A DNA stretch of 64,000 nt from NCBI RefSeq assembly GCF_001411805.1, contig NZ_CP007212.1:62001-126000 (forward strand), given 5' to 3'. The translations under genes were made by a program, and so were the position numbers. Every line of letters begins with the position of its first letter. The stretch's first letter is position 1. Shown here one piece after another: positions 42,751 to 52,434 of the stretch. This stretch comes from Burkholderia plantarii. Lineage in GTDB: Bacteria > Pseudomonadota > Gammaproteobacteria > Burkholderiales > Burkholderiaceae. The notes beneath the pieces were generated by a model that did not search any database, had not been told where the DNA came from, and saw only the letters and a program-made list of their open reading frames with translations.

Positions 42751-43581
42751 TCACGACTCGCGGCCTTGCCCGAGCAGGGTCGCACGCAGGAAATCCGCCA
42801 TCGCGGCCGGCGCGCCGGCTTGCCCGGACGCCTGCCGGAGCAGGTCGAGATCCTTCGCCGGAATCGCGTTGTCGCCGAACGGCGAGGCGCCCTCGGTGAT
42901 CATCCGCGCGTAGTTCACGTAGACGGGCGAGGCGAACAGCGTGGACGTGTACAGGTTGGCCACCGCGCGCGGATCCAGTCCGGCGTGGCGCGCGAGCGTG
43001 AGGCCCTCTTCGAGCGCGGCGGCCGCGCAGAAGATCAGGAAATTGCCGATCAGCTTGACGGTGAGCGCGTGGCCGAACGCGGCGCCGAAATCGAATACCT
43101 GTTGCACGCCGAGCGCGGCGAGCACCGGGCGCACACGCTGCTTCGCCGCCTCCGGGCCGACGCAGGCGGCGATCAGCCGCCCGACGCGGGCCGCCTCGGG
43201 GCGCCCGAACACCGGCGCCTCCACCAGCGTGCAGCCGTGTCGCGCGTGCAGCGCCGCGATCCGCCGCGAGCCTTCGGGCGACAGCGTACTCATCGACACA
43301 TGCACGCCGCCTTCGGCGAGCCGCTCGAGAAAGTCCTCGCTGCGCACCAGCGCCTCCACCGACGCATCGTCCCAGAGCAGGCTGATCACGACGCCGCCCG
43401 GCGGCACCGCGTCGGCGGCGCGCGGCGCCCACCGCGCGCCCTGCGCGAGCAGGTCGTCGGCCTTGCTGGCGGTGCGGTTGTGGACGCTCAGGCGGTAGCC
43501 GGCGTCGAGCAGGTTCTGCGCGATCGGCTGCCCCAGCGCGCCGAGTCCGATCAGGCCGATTGCCTCGCAAGCGTGATCCAT
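42751..43581 (-). CDS. NAD(P)-dependent oxidoreductase of the 3-hydroxyisobutyrate dehydrogenase family
   Basis: 276 residues. Rossmann motif IGLIGLGALGQPIAQNLLDAGY at the N-terminus, VHNRTASKADDL following; the substrate-binding segment is MSTLSPEGSRRIAALHARHG, close to the family signature DxSTxxP but with MSTLSP. The catalytic Lys appears in ALTVKLIGNFLIFCAAAALEEG. Slightly shorter than the usual 290-300. Lies convergent to eutC (31-bp gap) and 37 bp downstream of a membrane-protein gene with which it is probably cotranscribed. Substrate unknown; glyoxylate-reductase-like or imine-reductase-like activity is possible. Confidence 0.85.
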   Translation of the reverse strand: MDHACEAIGLIGLGALGQPIAQNLLDAGYRLSVHNRTASKADDLLAQGARWAPRAADAVPPGGVVISLLWDDASVEALVRSEDFLERLAEGGVHVSMSTLSPEGSRRIAALHARHGCTLVEAPVFGRPEAARVGRLIAACVGPEAAKQRVRPVLAALGVQQVFDFGAAFGHALTVKLIGNFLIFCAAAALEEGLTLARHAGLDPRAVANLYTSTLFASPVYVNYARMITEGASPFGDNAIPAKDLDLLRQASGQAGAPAAMADFLRATLLGQGRES

Positions 43582-43618
43582 CCGTGAGCTCGTTGGCGGG
43601 GAGGGGAGGGCGCGGCCG

Positions 43619-44209
43619 TCAGGACGCGCGCACGCGCTGCCGGCGCTTTTCGGTGACGACGATCGTCACCGCCGAGATCAGGAAGTACAGCGCACCGACG
43701 CAGGCGTAGCCGCCGATCCTCGTGATCGCCTGCGTGACGGGGGCATGCGCCTGCGCGAAGAAGGCGGCGCCCGCCAGCGCCGACTGCGCGCCGCTCAGGA
43801 TCATCGGCCACTGGCCGCCGGCCGACTTCCAGCGGCGCAGGGCGGTGCCGAGCTGCAGCAGCCCCGCCACGATCGCCCAGGCGCCGAACACGCCCAACAT
43901 ACCGAGCCCGCCGCCGTCGCGCGACTGCAGCGCGACCACCACGGCCAGCGTGGCGGCGACGCTCATGACGAGATTGATCGCCTGGGTGCGGTTGGCGCCC
44001 GCTCCGCCGCTGCGCGACATGTCGATGCCGTTGGCGAGCGCGTCCCAGGCCGGGTAGATCACCAGCAGCACGGCGGCCACGGCGGGCGCCTGGCGGCCGA
44101 TCGAAAAGGCCAGCGCGGCCCAGATCACGGAGAACGCGGTGCGCGTGAAGTAATAGCGCTTGAGCCAGGGCTCGTCCTGCGCGGGAAGGGAATGAGGGGA
44201 ACGGTCCAC
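43619..44209 (-). CDS. Conserved membrane protein, unknown function
   Basis: 196 residues from GTG 44209, which has GGAG nine bases upstream; an ATG at 44248 would add 13 residues but has no ribosome site. Six or so hydrophobic segments occur (FSVIWAALAFSI, VAAVLLVIYPAWDAL, LVMSVAATLAVVVAL, GVFGAWAIVAGLLQLGTAL and others), a spacing like DUF308-type small membrane proteins. No catalytic motif is visible. Followed by the oxidoreductase gene on the same strand. Confidence 0.75.
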   Translation of the reverse strand: MDRSPHSLPAQDEPWLKRYYFTRTAFSVIWAALAFSIGRQAPAVAAVLLVIYPAWDALANGIDMSRSGGAGANRTQAINLVMSVAATLAVVVALQSRDGGGLGMLGVFGAWAIVAGLLQLGTALRRWKSAGGQWPMILSGAQSALAGAAFFAQAHAPVTQAITRIGGYACVGALYFLISAVTIVVTEKRRQRVRAS

Positions 44210-44380
44210 GATGGCGACTCCGCTTCGTGTTGAAGAGGCGTCCAGCATCGCAGGCGGGTGCCGCGCACGGTATCGGTCGAATGACCGACGCCGGCGGGAA
44301 GGGCGGCGGCGCGTGGCGCGCGCATCACGCCCGGACGCGTCGCGCCGGACGCATCAGGCCACGCGCGTCGGGCCGGGTGC

Positions 44381-44412
44381 AAAAAAAAGCGCCGGCGATC
44401 CGCCGCCGACGC
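44381..44412 (-). terminator. Terminator of the aldehyde dehydrogenase gene
   Basis: On the minus strand, GCGTCGGCG pairs with CGCCGGCGC (one G-T wobble), followed by eight T residues; 60 bp after the dehydrogenase stop. Confidence 0.85.
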
Positions 44413-44474
44413 CTGTCCAAGTCCCCTTCCGCCGCCCGTCGTGGATCGATCGGCGGCGGCGGGGCGAACGCGAG

Positions 44475-45995
44475 TCAGAACAGGCCGGCCGGCTTGTCGC
44501 TGTAGCTGACCAGCAGGTTCTTGGTCTGCTGGTAGTGATCGAGCATCATCTTGTGCGTCTCGCGGCCGATGCCGGACTGCTTGTAGCCGCCGAACGCCGC
44601 GTGCGCCGGATAGGCGTGGTAGCAGTTGGTCCAGACGCGCCCGGCCTGGATGTCGCGGCCGAAGTGATAGGCGCGGTTGCCGTCGCGGGTCCAGACGCCG
44701 GCGCCGAGGCCATAGAGCGTGTCGTTGGCGATCTCGAGCGCTTCCGCCTCGTTCTTGAAGGTCGTCACCGACAGCACCGGCCCGAAGATTTCCTCCTGGA
44801 AGATGCGCATCTTGTTGTGGCCGCGGAACACGGTCGGCTTCACGTAGAAGCCGCTCGCCAGTTCGCCCGTCATGGTGTTGCGCGCGCCGCCCGTCAGGCA
44901 CTCGGCGCCTTCCTGGCGGCCGATGTCGATGTAAGACAGGATCTTCTCCAGCTGCTCCTCGGAGGCCTGCGCGCCGATCATGGTCTGCGCGTCGAGCGGA
45001 TGGCCCTGGCGGATCTTTTCCACGCGCTGCACGGCGCGCTCGATGAAGCGCTCGTAGATGCTTTCCTCGACCAGCGCGCGCGACGGGCAGGTGCAGACCT
45101 CGCCCTGGTTCAGCGCGAACATCGCGAAGCCTTCGAGCGCCTTGTCGAAGTAGCTGTCGTCGCGGTCCATCACGTCGGCGAAGAAGATGTTCGGGCTCTT
45201 GCCGCCGAGTTCGAGCGTGACCGGGATCAGGTTCGCGCTCGCGTAGCCGGCGATCAGGCGGCCCGTGGAGGTCTCGCCCGTGAACGCGATCTTGGCGATC
45301 CGCTTGCTCGAGGCGAGCGGCTTGCCGGCCTCGAGCCCGAAGCCGTTGACGATGTTGAGCACGCCGGGCGGCAGCAGGTCCTGGATCAGCTCGGCCCACA
45401 CCAGGATCGAGGCCGGGGTCTGCTCGGCCGGCTTCAGCACCACGCAGTTGCCGGCCGCCAGCGCGGGCGCGAGCTTCCAGGTGGCCATCAGGATCGGGAA
45501 GTTCCACGGAATGATCTGGCCGACCACGCCGAGCGGCTCGTGGAAGTGGTAGGCCACCAGGTCGCCGCCGATGTCGGCGATCGAGCCTTCCTGCGCGCGC
45601 ACGCAGCCCGCGAAATAGCGGAAATGGTCGATCGCGAGCGGGATGTCGGCCGCGGTGGTCTCGCGCAGCGGCTTGCCGTTGTCGATCGTCTCGGCCACCG
45701 CGAGGCGCGCGAGGTTCGCTTCCATGCGGTCGGCGATCTTGAGCAGGATGCCCGCGCGCTCGGCCGCCGGGGTCGCGCCCCAGGCGGCGCGCGCCGCGTG
45801 CGCCGCGTCGAGCGCGAGCTCGATGTCGGCCGCCTGCGAGCGCGGGATCGCGGTGAACGGCTGGCCCGTGACGGGCGAGACGTTGTCGAAATAGTCGCCG
45901 CCGACGGGCGGTATCCATTCGCCACCGATGAAGTTCCCGTATTGCTTGCGGTACGGGAATTCGATGTTCAGGTGTTGCATCTCGGCGTGATTCAT
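44475..45995 (-). CDS. exaC: Acetaldehyde dehydrogenase (NAD+), ExaC/AldB type
   Basis: Oxidises acetaldehyde to acetate. 506 residues, start ATG 45995 with GAGGAG upstream. Conserved blocks: [42 protein letters not shown] with the general-base Glu, and [12 protein letters not shown] with catalytic Cys at about 301. C-terminal [18 protein letters not shown] matches the AldB/ExaC subgroup. Given the ethanolamine lyase 2.5 kb away and the divergent AraC-type regulator, it most likely removes the acetaldehyde made by EutBC. Ethanol oxidation is an alternative source of substrate. Confidence 0.92.
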   Translation of the reverse strand: MNHAEMQHLNIEFPYRKQYGNFIGGEWIPPVGGDYFDNVSPVTGQPFTAIPRSQAADIELALDAAHAARAAWGATPAAERAGILLKIADRMEANLARLAVAETIDNGKPLRETTAADIPLAIDHFRYFAGCVRAQEGSIADIGGDLVAYHFHEPLGVVGQIIPWNFPILMATWKLAPALAAGNCVVLKPAEQTPASILVWAELIQDLLPPGVLNIVNGFGLEAGKPLASSKRIAKIAFTGETSTGRLIAGYASANLIPVTLELGGKSPNIFFADVMDRDDSYFDKALEGFAMFALNQGEVCTCPSRALVEESIYERFIERAVQRVEKIRQGHPLDAQTMIGAQASEEQLEKILSYIDIGRQEGAECLTGGARNTMTGELASGFYVKPTVFRGHNKMRIFQEEIFGPVLSVTTFKNEAEALEIANDTLYGLGAGVWTRDGNRAYHFGRDIQAGRVWTNCYHAYPAHAAFGGYKQSGIGRETHKMMLDHYQQTKNLLVSYSDKPAGLF

Positions 45996-46341
45996 CGTGT
46001 CGCTCCTCGCATGTTCGATATGGGAAAACGCTGCGGCGGCTCGTCGATCAAGCCGGCAGGGCCCGTTCGATACGCCAAAAGCGTGCCAGCCCGCCGCGCC
46101 GCGGTGCGCGGGCGGCACGCGCCGGTGCGGCGGCGCGGGCGCCGAATCGCGCCGCGCCGGCCGGATCCGGCTGTGCAAAATTGGCACGATCCAAGGGTGC
46201 GACGTTGTGCCGCTATTGAGCACTGCGCCGGGCGCCCGATCAGCGGGAACGGGGGATGGCGGCGGCGGAGGCCACTTCGATACCAGCCTGGTTTCGGCAC
46301 GGGACTTGCATGATTCCGGCGATGGACGAGGGAGGGCAGCG
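45996..46341. promoter_or_regulatory. Divergent control region between aldehyde dehydrogenase and its AraC-type regulator
   Basis: 346 bp with start codons pointing outward on both sides. It contains GTGC-AAAATTG-GCAC (46173-46187) and a wider GGCAC...GTGCC pair (46183-46212), plausible activator half-sites. No sigma-54 -24/-12 element with correct GG-GC spacing was found. Confidence 0.45.
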
Positions 46342-47400
46342 ATGAACGCAGCGAGCGGAGCGGGCCGGGCGTCGGCCGGCGGCGCCATGCCGGGCGCCGA
46401 CGCCACGGCCGAGGACACGCGGCGCGGCGCGGACGGCGCCGACGCGCCGGCCGGACGCGCGGTGGTCAGCGTCGCGCACGACGCCGACGAGCAGGCGCGC
46501 AACCTGGTGGGCTGGCGCCAGACCTACGACCAGCTCGCGGCCGGGCGCTTCGTCGGCACGCTGACCGAGCTGCCGCTCGACACCATGAAGCTGTTTCGCG
46601 AAACCACCAGCCACACGCTGCGGCAGGCCTGCGAAGTGCGCGGCGACGCGTACTGGTTCGGGATTCCTGCGGTACCGGACGGCGGCGCACGGATCGACGC
46701 GCAGCCGATCGCGGCCGACGGCTTCGCCTGCCGGCCCGGCAACCTCGGGTTCGAGCTGCTGACGCCGGCCGCGTTCTCGATCTACGGCGTGGTGGTGCGC
46801 GGCGACGTGCTGCGCCGCTACGCGGAGCAGGTCGAGCACGCGGGCCTGGACGACCGTCTGCCGTGCCCGATGATCCACGCCGGCGGCGGGCGGCTCGCGC
46901 GGCTGCGCGCGCTGCTGGCCGCCTCGCTCGACGGCGCGGCGAGCCCGCGCGCGGCGCTGTCCGGCCGCGAGCGGCATGAACTGCAGGCGGCCGTGCTGGC
47001 GGCGCTGTTCGACGTCTGCGCGGGGCCGGACGCGGCGCGGCAGGCGGCCTCGGACGCGCTCGCGCCGGCGCGGCGGCGCCGGATCGTCGCGCAGGCGCGC
47101 GATTACGTGCTCGCGCATCGCGGCCGCGCGGTGGGCGTGCCGGAACTCTGCGAGCAGCTGCACGTGAGCCGCCGCACGCTGCAGAACTGCTTTCAGGACG
47201 TGCTCGGGATGGCCCCCGCCGCCTACCTGCGCGCCTTGCGGCTGAACGGGGCGCGGCGCGACCTGTGCGGCCGCGCGGCCGGTTCGGTGCAGGACGTGGC
47301 CGCCGCCTGGGGTTTCTGGCATCCGAGCCAGTTCGCGAACGACTACCGGCGCATGTTCGGGATGCGGCCGTCCGAGGCGTTGCGCGATGCGACGGTTTGA
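46342..47400 (+). CDS. AraC-family regulator, EutR-like
   Basis: 352 residues from ATG 46342 (GGAGGG eight bases upstream). The first 45 residues are a variable Ala/Gly-rich leader. The C-terminal AraC domain shows both helix-turn-helix units: [38 protein letters not shown] and [32 protein letters not shown]. The middle domain ([29 protein letters not shown]) resembles that of ethanolamine-operon activators. Its divergence from the aldehyde dehydrogenase and proximity to eutBC support control of ethanolamine use. Confidence 0.85.
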   Translation: MNAASGAGRASAGGAMPGADATAEDTRRGADGADAPAGRAVVSVAHDADEQARNLVGWRQTYDQLAAGRFVGTLTELPLDTMKLFRETTSHTLRQACEVRGDAYWFGIPAVPDGGARIDAQPIAADGFACRPGNLGFELLTPAAFSIYGVVVRGDVLRRYAEQVEHAGLDDRLPCPMIHAGGGRLARLRALLAASLDGAASPRAALSGRERHELQAAVLAALFDVCAGPDAARQAASDALAPARRRRIVAQARDYVLAHRGRAVGVPELCEQLHVSRRTLQNCFQDVLGMAPAAYLRALRLNGARRDLCGRAAGSVQDVAAAWGFWHPSQFANDYRRMFGMRPSEALRDATV

Positions 47401-47420
47401 GGCGGGTTGAGGCGGCGGAT

Positions 47421-48500
47421 TCAGTCGCGCGCCCGGGGCCACGCGATCGCGTCCCAGTCGAACGCGCGATAGGCCGCCGCCACCGCCGCGAGGTGGGCCG
47501 GCTCGTCGCTCGCGTGCCGGTCGCGCAGGGCGGCCGGCACGTCGAGGCGTGCCGCCACGCAGTGCGGATAGTCGCGCACGCGCATTTCGGGCGTGATGCT
47601 GGTGAAGCAGGCCAGCGTGGGCACCTCGAAGCCGTCGGCGACATGGATCGCCGAGCTGTCGGCGCCGACCAGCACGCGCGCGTCGCGGACCCAGGCGAGA
47701 TAGGCGGCGGTGTCGGGCGACAGCGCGGACACGTCGGTGTAGGCGCGATGCGCGACCGGGCCGAAGCCGGCCACCGGCAGCCCGTAGCGCCGCGCGATCC
47801 GTTCGACGAGCGCGGCGCGTTCGGCCGCCGGAATGCTGCGCAGCGGCGTGCTCGCATCGGCGCAGAGCAGCGCGTAGGGGCGCCGGCGCCAGCCGTCCGG
47901 CAGCGCTGGCAGTGCCAGCCGCGCGAGCCAGCGGTTGCGCCTGGCGGCGGCCGGGATCGACGCCGGATCGGCGCCGAGCGCGTCGAGGAAGTAGTCGATC
48001 ATCGGCAGCGTCGCGAACGCGGGCCGATAGAGCTGGTTGCCGACGTCGATGCGCGTCGCCGCCCGCGGCAGCGCGTCGAGCGGCCAGGGCAGCGTGCGTG
48101 GCGCCGCGGGCTCGCTGCCGGCGAGCCGGTACAGCGCCTCGACGTGGGCCGCGAGGCGCGCCGGCCGATACAGCACGAAGCGCAGCGCCGGATGCGCGGC
48201 GCGCAACGCGGCCAGCGCGGTCAGCCCGATGATCGAGTCACCTAGCGCGACACCCATGCCGTTGATCACATGGACTTCCGTGAGCCGCGCATAGTCGAGC
48301 CGGAACGGCCGCTCGGCCGCGTTGAGGAGGCCGGCATCGGCCTCGGTGGCCGCGATGTGGCCGGCCGGTGACTGGCCCGCCACTTCCAGATCGTAGGACG
48401 CGACGAGCCTGCGCTCGGGCGCGAGCAGCGTGCCGGGATGGCGCAGCGCGTCGAACCGGCTCGGCGCGGCTTCGCCGGCGGCCGGCGCTTGGGGTTTCAT
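47421..48500 (-). CDS. Glycosyltransferase family 9 / heptosyltransferase-like protein
   Basis: 359 residues. The pattern VINGMGVALGDSIIGLTALAALRAAHP, VLYRPARLAAHVEALYRLAG and, in the C-terminal half, YALLCADASTPLRSIPAAE with VLVGADSSAIHVADGFEVPTLACFTSI is that of ADP-heptose:LPS heptosyltransferases, where DSSAIHVADG is the nucleotide-sugar site. No membrane helix. It is not in a lipopolysaccharide cluster here, and the N-terminal 70 residues are unlike WaaC/WaaF, so a different sugar or acceptor is possible. Confidence 0.75.
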   Translation of the reverse strand: MKPQAPAAGEAAPSRFDALRHPGTLLAPERRLVASYDLEVAGQSPAGHIAATEADAGLLNAAERPFRLDYARLTEVHVINGMGVALGDSIIGLTALAALRAAHPALRFVLYRPARLAAHVEALYRLAGSEPAAPRTLPWPLDALPRAATRIDVGNQLYRPAFATLPMIDYFLDALGADPASIPAAARRNRWLARLALPALPDGWRRRPYALLCADASTPLRSIPAAERAALVERIARRYGLPVAGFGPVAHRAYTDVSALSPDTAAYLAWVRDARVLVGADSSAIHVADGFEVPTLACFTSITPEMRVRDYPHCVAARLDVPAALRDRHASDEPAHLAAVAAAYRAFDWDAIAWPRARD

Positions 48501-49007
48501 GGGCGGTGTGTTCCTCGGGGCGACGCCGGCGGCCCGGCGCGTTCGCCGTCGATGTTAGCGCCAGCCGCGCGATTCGGGGCGTCCCGCCGGCGAAGCGGCC
48601 GATCGCGCGGCGAAGCGGGTGGTGAAGCGGGTGGTGAAGCGGGTGGCGAAGTGCGCGGCGCGGCTTGCGGTCGGCGCGTCGCGCGCAATGCGTCAGCGGC
48701 GGCGCGAGCGATGGTGTTGGTGGTGCCGTGAAGCGAGCCGCCTCCGGTCGATCGGCCGAGGCGGCACCATCAGACGGCGCGCGGCCGGCGCGGTCCGCCG
48801 TCACACTTCATCAACTGCCGGGGCTGACTCGAGCGACGGCGTCGACGGCGCCATAGCGCGACCCGCAACTGATCGCGAGGACGCGCCGTCGAATGGCGCG
48901 CGGCCGGCCCGGGTCCGACGCCAGGCCTCAACCGGCACGGCCGCCACGCCGCCGCCCCGATCCCGAACGAGTCACGATCGCCCCGCCTCACGTCGCCCCA
49001 CGTCGCC
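48501..49007. other. Gene-free GC-rich gap with a short tandem repeat
   Basis: About 500 bp without a supportable gene. The open frames crossing it are Arg/Ala/Pro-rich composition artefacts. It contains the 12-bp tandem repeat listed next. Promoters for the heptosyltransferase-like gene presumably lie at its left edge. Confidence 0.5.
48612..48647. repeat. 12-bp tandem repeat, three copies
   Basis: GAAGCGGGTGGT repeats three times in near-perfect register (the third copy ends GGC), followed by a partial GAAG. The unit length is divisible by three, giving PPAS-type peptides on the minus strand, but no gene is supported there. Confidence 0.85.
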
Positions 49008-50723
49008 TCAAGTCGTCTCACCGCGCGCACGGCGCCCCTGTTCGCGAATCTGTTCGAGCGTCGCGGCCGGCGTGGACGCCTCCTGCGGCACCCGGATCTC
49101 GATCAGCGCGGGCAGGCCGCTCGCCAGCGCGCGCTTGAGCGCGGGCGCGAAGCCGGCGGTGTCGACGACGGTCTCGCCATGCGCGCCGAACGCGCGTGCG
49201 TAGGCGGCGAAGTCGGGATTGGTCAGCGCGGTGCCGTGGACGCGATTCGGGTAATGGCGCTCCTGATGCATGCGGATCGTGCCGAAATGGCCGTTGTTGA
49301 TGACGATCACGATGATCGCGAGCCCGTACTGCATCGCGGTGGCGAGTTCGTTGCCGGCCATCATGAAGCAGCCGTCGCCGGCCAGCGCCACGGCCACGCG
49401 CTGCGGATAGAGCGATTTCGCGGCGAGCGCCGCCGGCACGCCGTAGCCCATCGCGCCGCTGGTGGGGGCGAGCTGCGAGCGGAACAGCCGGTACGCGTAA
49501 TGGCGGTGCAGCCAGGTCGCGTAATTGCCGGCGCCGTTGGTGACGATCGCGTCGTGCGGCAGCCGCTCGCGCAGCTGCTGGATGATCTCGCCGAGCTGCA
49601 GCCGGCCCGGCATCGGCAGCGGCCGGCGCCACGCGAGATACGCCTCGTGTGCCTCGGCCGCGCTGCCGGCCCACGCCGGCACCTCGGGCGGCGCGAGCGC
49701 GGCCAGCCTCGCGGCGATCTCGGGCATGCCCGAGACGATCGGCAGGTCGGCGGCGTAGACGCGCCCCAGTTCGTCGGCACCCTGGTGGACGTGGATCAGC
49801 GTCTGCCGCGGCTTCGGGATCTCGAGCAGCGTGTAGCCGCCGGTGGTGGCCTCGCCGAGCCGCGGGCCGATCACGAGCAGCAGGTCCGCGGCGTCGATGC
49901 GCCGCGCGAGCGCTGGGTTGATGCCGAGCCCGACGTCGCCGGCATAGAGCGGATGCTCGTTGTCGAAGGTGTCCTGATAGCGGAACGCGCAGGCCACCGG
50001 CAACTGCCAGCTCTCGGCGAAGCGGCGCAGGTCGGCGCAGGCGTCCACGCTCCAGCCGCTGCCGCCCGCGATCACCACCGGCCGCTCGGCGCGCGCGAGC
50101 CGCTCGCGCAGCTCGCCGAGCTGCGCCTCGGACGGCGCGGCGGCGATCCGCTTCGCGGCCGGCGCCGCCGGCTGCGGCGCGCAGGGCTCGGACAGCACGT
50201 CCTCGGGCAGCGCGAGCACCACCGGGCCGGGCCGGCCGGAGGTGGCGACGTGGAACGCATGGCTCAGGTATTCGGGGATGCGGCGCGCGTCGTCGATCTG
50301 CGCGACCCACTTGGCGAGTTCGCCGAACATGCGGCGGTAGTCGATCTCCTGGAACGCCTCGCGGTCGAGGTGTTCGCGCGCGCACTGGCCGATCAGCAGG
50401 ATCATCGGCGTGGAATCCTGGAACGCGGTGTGGACGCCGATCGACGCGTGCGTGGCGCCGGGGCCGCGCGTGACGAGCGCGACGCCGGGCCGGCCGGTCA
50501 GCTTGCCGACCGCCTCGGCCATGTTCGCGGCGGCGGCCTCGTGGCGGCAGACGACGGTGCCGATCCGTTCGGTTTCGTCGGCGAGCGCGTCGAGCACGGC
50601 GAGGAAGCTCTCGCCGGGGACGCAGAATACGCGTTCGACGCGGTTCGCGAGCAGCGCATCGACCAGCAGGCGGGCGCCGGTGACGCTGGCGGCGGGGACG
50701 GCGGACTCCGGGGTGATCGACAT
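49008..50723 (-). CDS. Thiamine diphosphate-dependent enzyme, acetolactate-synthase-like
   Basis: 571 residues from ATG 50723. N-terminal Pyr domain: VERVFCVPGESFLAVLDAL, with the activating Glu in CRHEAAAANMAEA and GPGATHASIGVHTAFQDSTPM. The middle domain has VIAGGSGWS. The C-terminal PP domain has GAMGYGVPAALAAK and the ThDP motif GDGCFMMAGNELATAMQYGLAIIVIVINNG. It is the general IlvB/oxalyl-CoA-decarboxylase/benzoylformate family; GESFLAVLDAL resembles thiamine enzymes other than biosynthetic IlvB, and no regulatory subunit gene is adjacent. Reaction unassigned. 288 bp separate it from sdaA. Confidence 0.88.
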   Translation of the reverse strand: MSITPESAVPAASVTGARLLVDALLANRVERVFCVPGESFLAVLDALADETERIGTVVCRHEAAAANMAEAVGKLTGRPGVALVTRGPGATHASIGVHTAFQDSTPMILLIGQCAREHLDREAFQEIDYRRMFGELAKWVAQIDDARRIPEYLSHAFHVATSGRPGPVVLALPEDVLSEPCAPQPAAPAAKRIAAAPSEAQLGELRERLARAERPVVIAGGSGWSVDACADLRRFAESWQLPVACAFRYQDTFDNEHPLYAGDVGLGINPALARRIDAADLLLVIGPRLGEATTGGYTLLEIPKPRQTLIHVHQGADELGRVYAADLPIVSGMPEIAARLAALAPPEVPAWAGSAAEAHEAYLAWRRPLPMPGRLQLGEIIQQLRERLPHDAIVTNGAGNYATWLHRHYAYRLFRSQLAPTSGAMGYGVPAALAAKSLYPQRVAVALAGDGCFMMAGNELATAMQYGLAIIVIVINNGHFGTIRMHQERHYPNRVHGTALTNPDFAAYARAFGAHGETVVDTAGFAPALKRALASGLPALIEIRVPQEASTPAATLEQIREQGRRARGETT

Positions 50724-51011
50724 GAGTGGCGGGCTCCCTCGGTGGCGAGAGGGATAGCTTACGCCGGATGCGCGGGACGTGGCGGAGGATGCCGGAGAGG
50801 GGTGGATGGGGGCGGATCGAGGCCGGGCGGGTGCCGATGGCGTCGGCAACGCCCAGCATGGAGAACCGGCGGCCGGCGCGGCTCGGGCACGGCGCGGCGC
50901 CAGCGGCAAATGCCATGCCGCGCCGCCGCTCCTGCCCCGAATCGACGCGATCCCGCCCATCCGCCGCGCCGGGGGCCGTGCCGCCTCAGGCCGGCGCGGC
51001 CGCGGTGACGA

Positions 51012-52400
51012 TCAGCACTCGACGATGTTCACCGCGAGCCCGCCGCGCGAGGTTTCCTTGTACTTCGTCTTCATGTCGGCGCCGGTCTCGCGCATCGTCT
51101 TGATCACCGAGTCGAGCGACACGTAATGGCTGCCGTCGCCGCGCAGCGCCATGCGCGCGGCGTTGACGGCCTTCACCGAGGCCATCGCGTTGCGCTCGAT
51201 GCAGGGGATCTGCACCATCCCGCCGACCGGGTCGCAAGTCAGCCCGAGGTTGTGTTCCATGCCGATCTCGGCGGCGTTCTCGACCTGGCGCGGCGTGCCG
51301 CCGAGCACGGCGGCGAGCGCGCCGGCCGCCATCGAGCAGGCCACGCCCACCTCGCCCTGGCAGCCCACCTCGGCGCCCGAGATCGACGCGTTGAGCTTGT
51401 AGAGGATGCCGATCGCGGCGGCCGTCATCAGGAAGTCGATCACGCCCTGTTCGTTGGCGCCGGGCGTGAAGCGCATGTAGTAGTGCAGCACGGCCGGGAT
51501 GATGCCGGCCGCGCCGTTGGTCGGCGCGGTCACCACGCGCCCGCCCGCCGCGTTTTCCTCGTTCACGGCGATCGCGTAGAGGTTGATCCAGTCGATCATC
51601 GAGAGCGGATCACGCAGCGCCTGCTCGGGGTTGCCGGTCAGCGTGCGGTACAGCTGCGGCGCGCGGCGCTTGACCTGAAACGGGCCGGGCAGCGTGCCGT
51701 TCGCGTCGGGGTTGTCGATCCCGCAGCCGCGCGACACGCACGACTGCATCACGTCCCAGATCTTCAGCAGGCCGGCGCGCGTGGTGGCCTCGTCGTGCCA
51801 GGCGCGCTCGTTGTCCCACATCAGCTGCGCGATCGACTTGCCGGTGCTGGCCGTCAGCTCGAGCAGCTCGGCGCTGCTGCGAAACGGGTGGGGCATCTGT
51901 TCTGCCGCGTTCAGCACCTTCGTGTTCGGCGCGCCGGCCGTCACCACGAAGCCGCCGCCCACCGACAGGTAGGTGGTCTCGCGCAGCGTCTCGCCGGCCG
52001 CGTCGCGCGCGCGCAGCGTCATCGCGTTCGGATGCTCGGGCAGCGCCTGCCGGTAGAAGCCGATCTGCTCCTTCAGCACGAACGGCACGGGATGGCGGCC
52101 CAGCAGCGCCAGCTTGCGCGTGTCGCGCACCTCGGCGAGCCGCGCGTCGATGGTATCGGGATCGACCGTGTCGGGCGCGTCGCCCATCAGCCCGAGCATC
52201 ACGCCGCGGTCGGTGCCGTGGCCCTTGCCGGTCGCGCCGAGCGAGCCGTACAGGTCGACTTTCACGGCGGCGGTGCGCTCGAGCAGGCCGTCGCGCTCGA
52301 GTCCCTGGACGAACATCAGCGCGGCGCGCATCGGTCCCACCGTATGCGAGCTGGACGGGCCAATCCCGATTTTGAAAAGATCGAACACGCTGACTGCCAT
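51012..52400 (-). CDS. sdaA: L-serine ammonia-lyase (iron-sulfur type)
   Basis: Deaminates serine to pyruvate. 462 residues, single-chain type. The N-terminal domain reads [26 protein letters not shown], the C-terminal one has GSNAG-equivalent [21 protein letters not shown] and [23 protein letters not shown], carrying the cysteines of the 4Fe-4S cluster. Ribosome site AGGAAA. It starts 34 bp after the alginate-lyase-like gene and downstream of gcvTHP, so glycine can be taken to serine and on to pyruvate by genes in one stretch. Confidence 0.97.
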   Translation of the reverse strand: MAVSVFDLFKIGIGPSSSHTVGPMRAALMFVQGLERDGLLERTAAVKVDLYGSLGATGKGHGTDRGVMLGLMGDAPDTVDPDTIDARLAEVRDTRKLALLGRHPVPFVLKEQIGFYRQALPEHPNAMTLRARDAAGETLRETTYLSVGGGFVVTAGAPNTKVLNAAEQMPHPFRSSAELLELTASTGKSIAQLMWDNERAWHDEATTRAGLLKIWDVMQSCVSRGCGIDNPDANGTLPGPFQVKRRAPQLYRTLTGNPEQALRDPLSMIDWINLYAIAVNEENAAGGRVVTAPTNGAAGIIPAVLHYYMRFTPGANEQGVIDFLMTAAAIGILYKLNASISGAEVGCQGEVGVACSMAAGALAAVLGGTPRQVENAAEIGMEHNLGLTCDPVGGMVQIPCIERNAMASVKAVNAARMALRGDGSHYVSLDSVIKTMRETGADMKTKYKETSRGGLAVNIVEC

Positions 52401-52434
52401 GGGGATTTCCTGTGGTTCTGGGTGCTTCTGGGGA

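Noticed and set aside
46173..46196. Sigma-54 promoter for the aldehyde dehydrogenase
   Set aside because: TGGCAC is present but the GC element does not fall 10 bp downstream on either strand.
48619..49203. 194-residue plus-strand frame after the 12-bp repeat
   Set aside because: Arg/Ser/Ala-rich, overlaps the end of the ThDP enzyme gene, no family resemblance.
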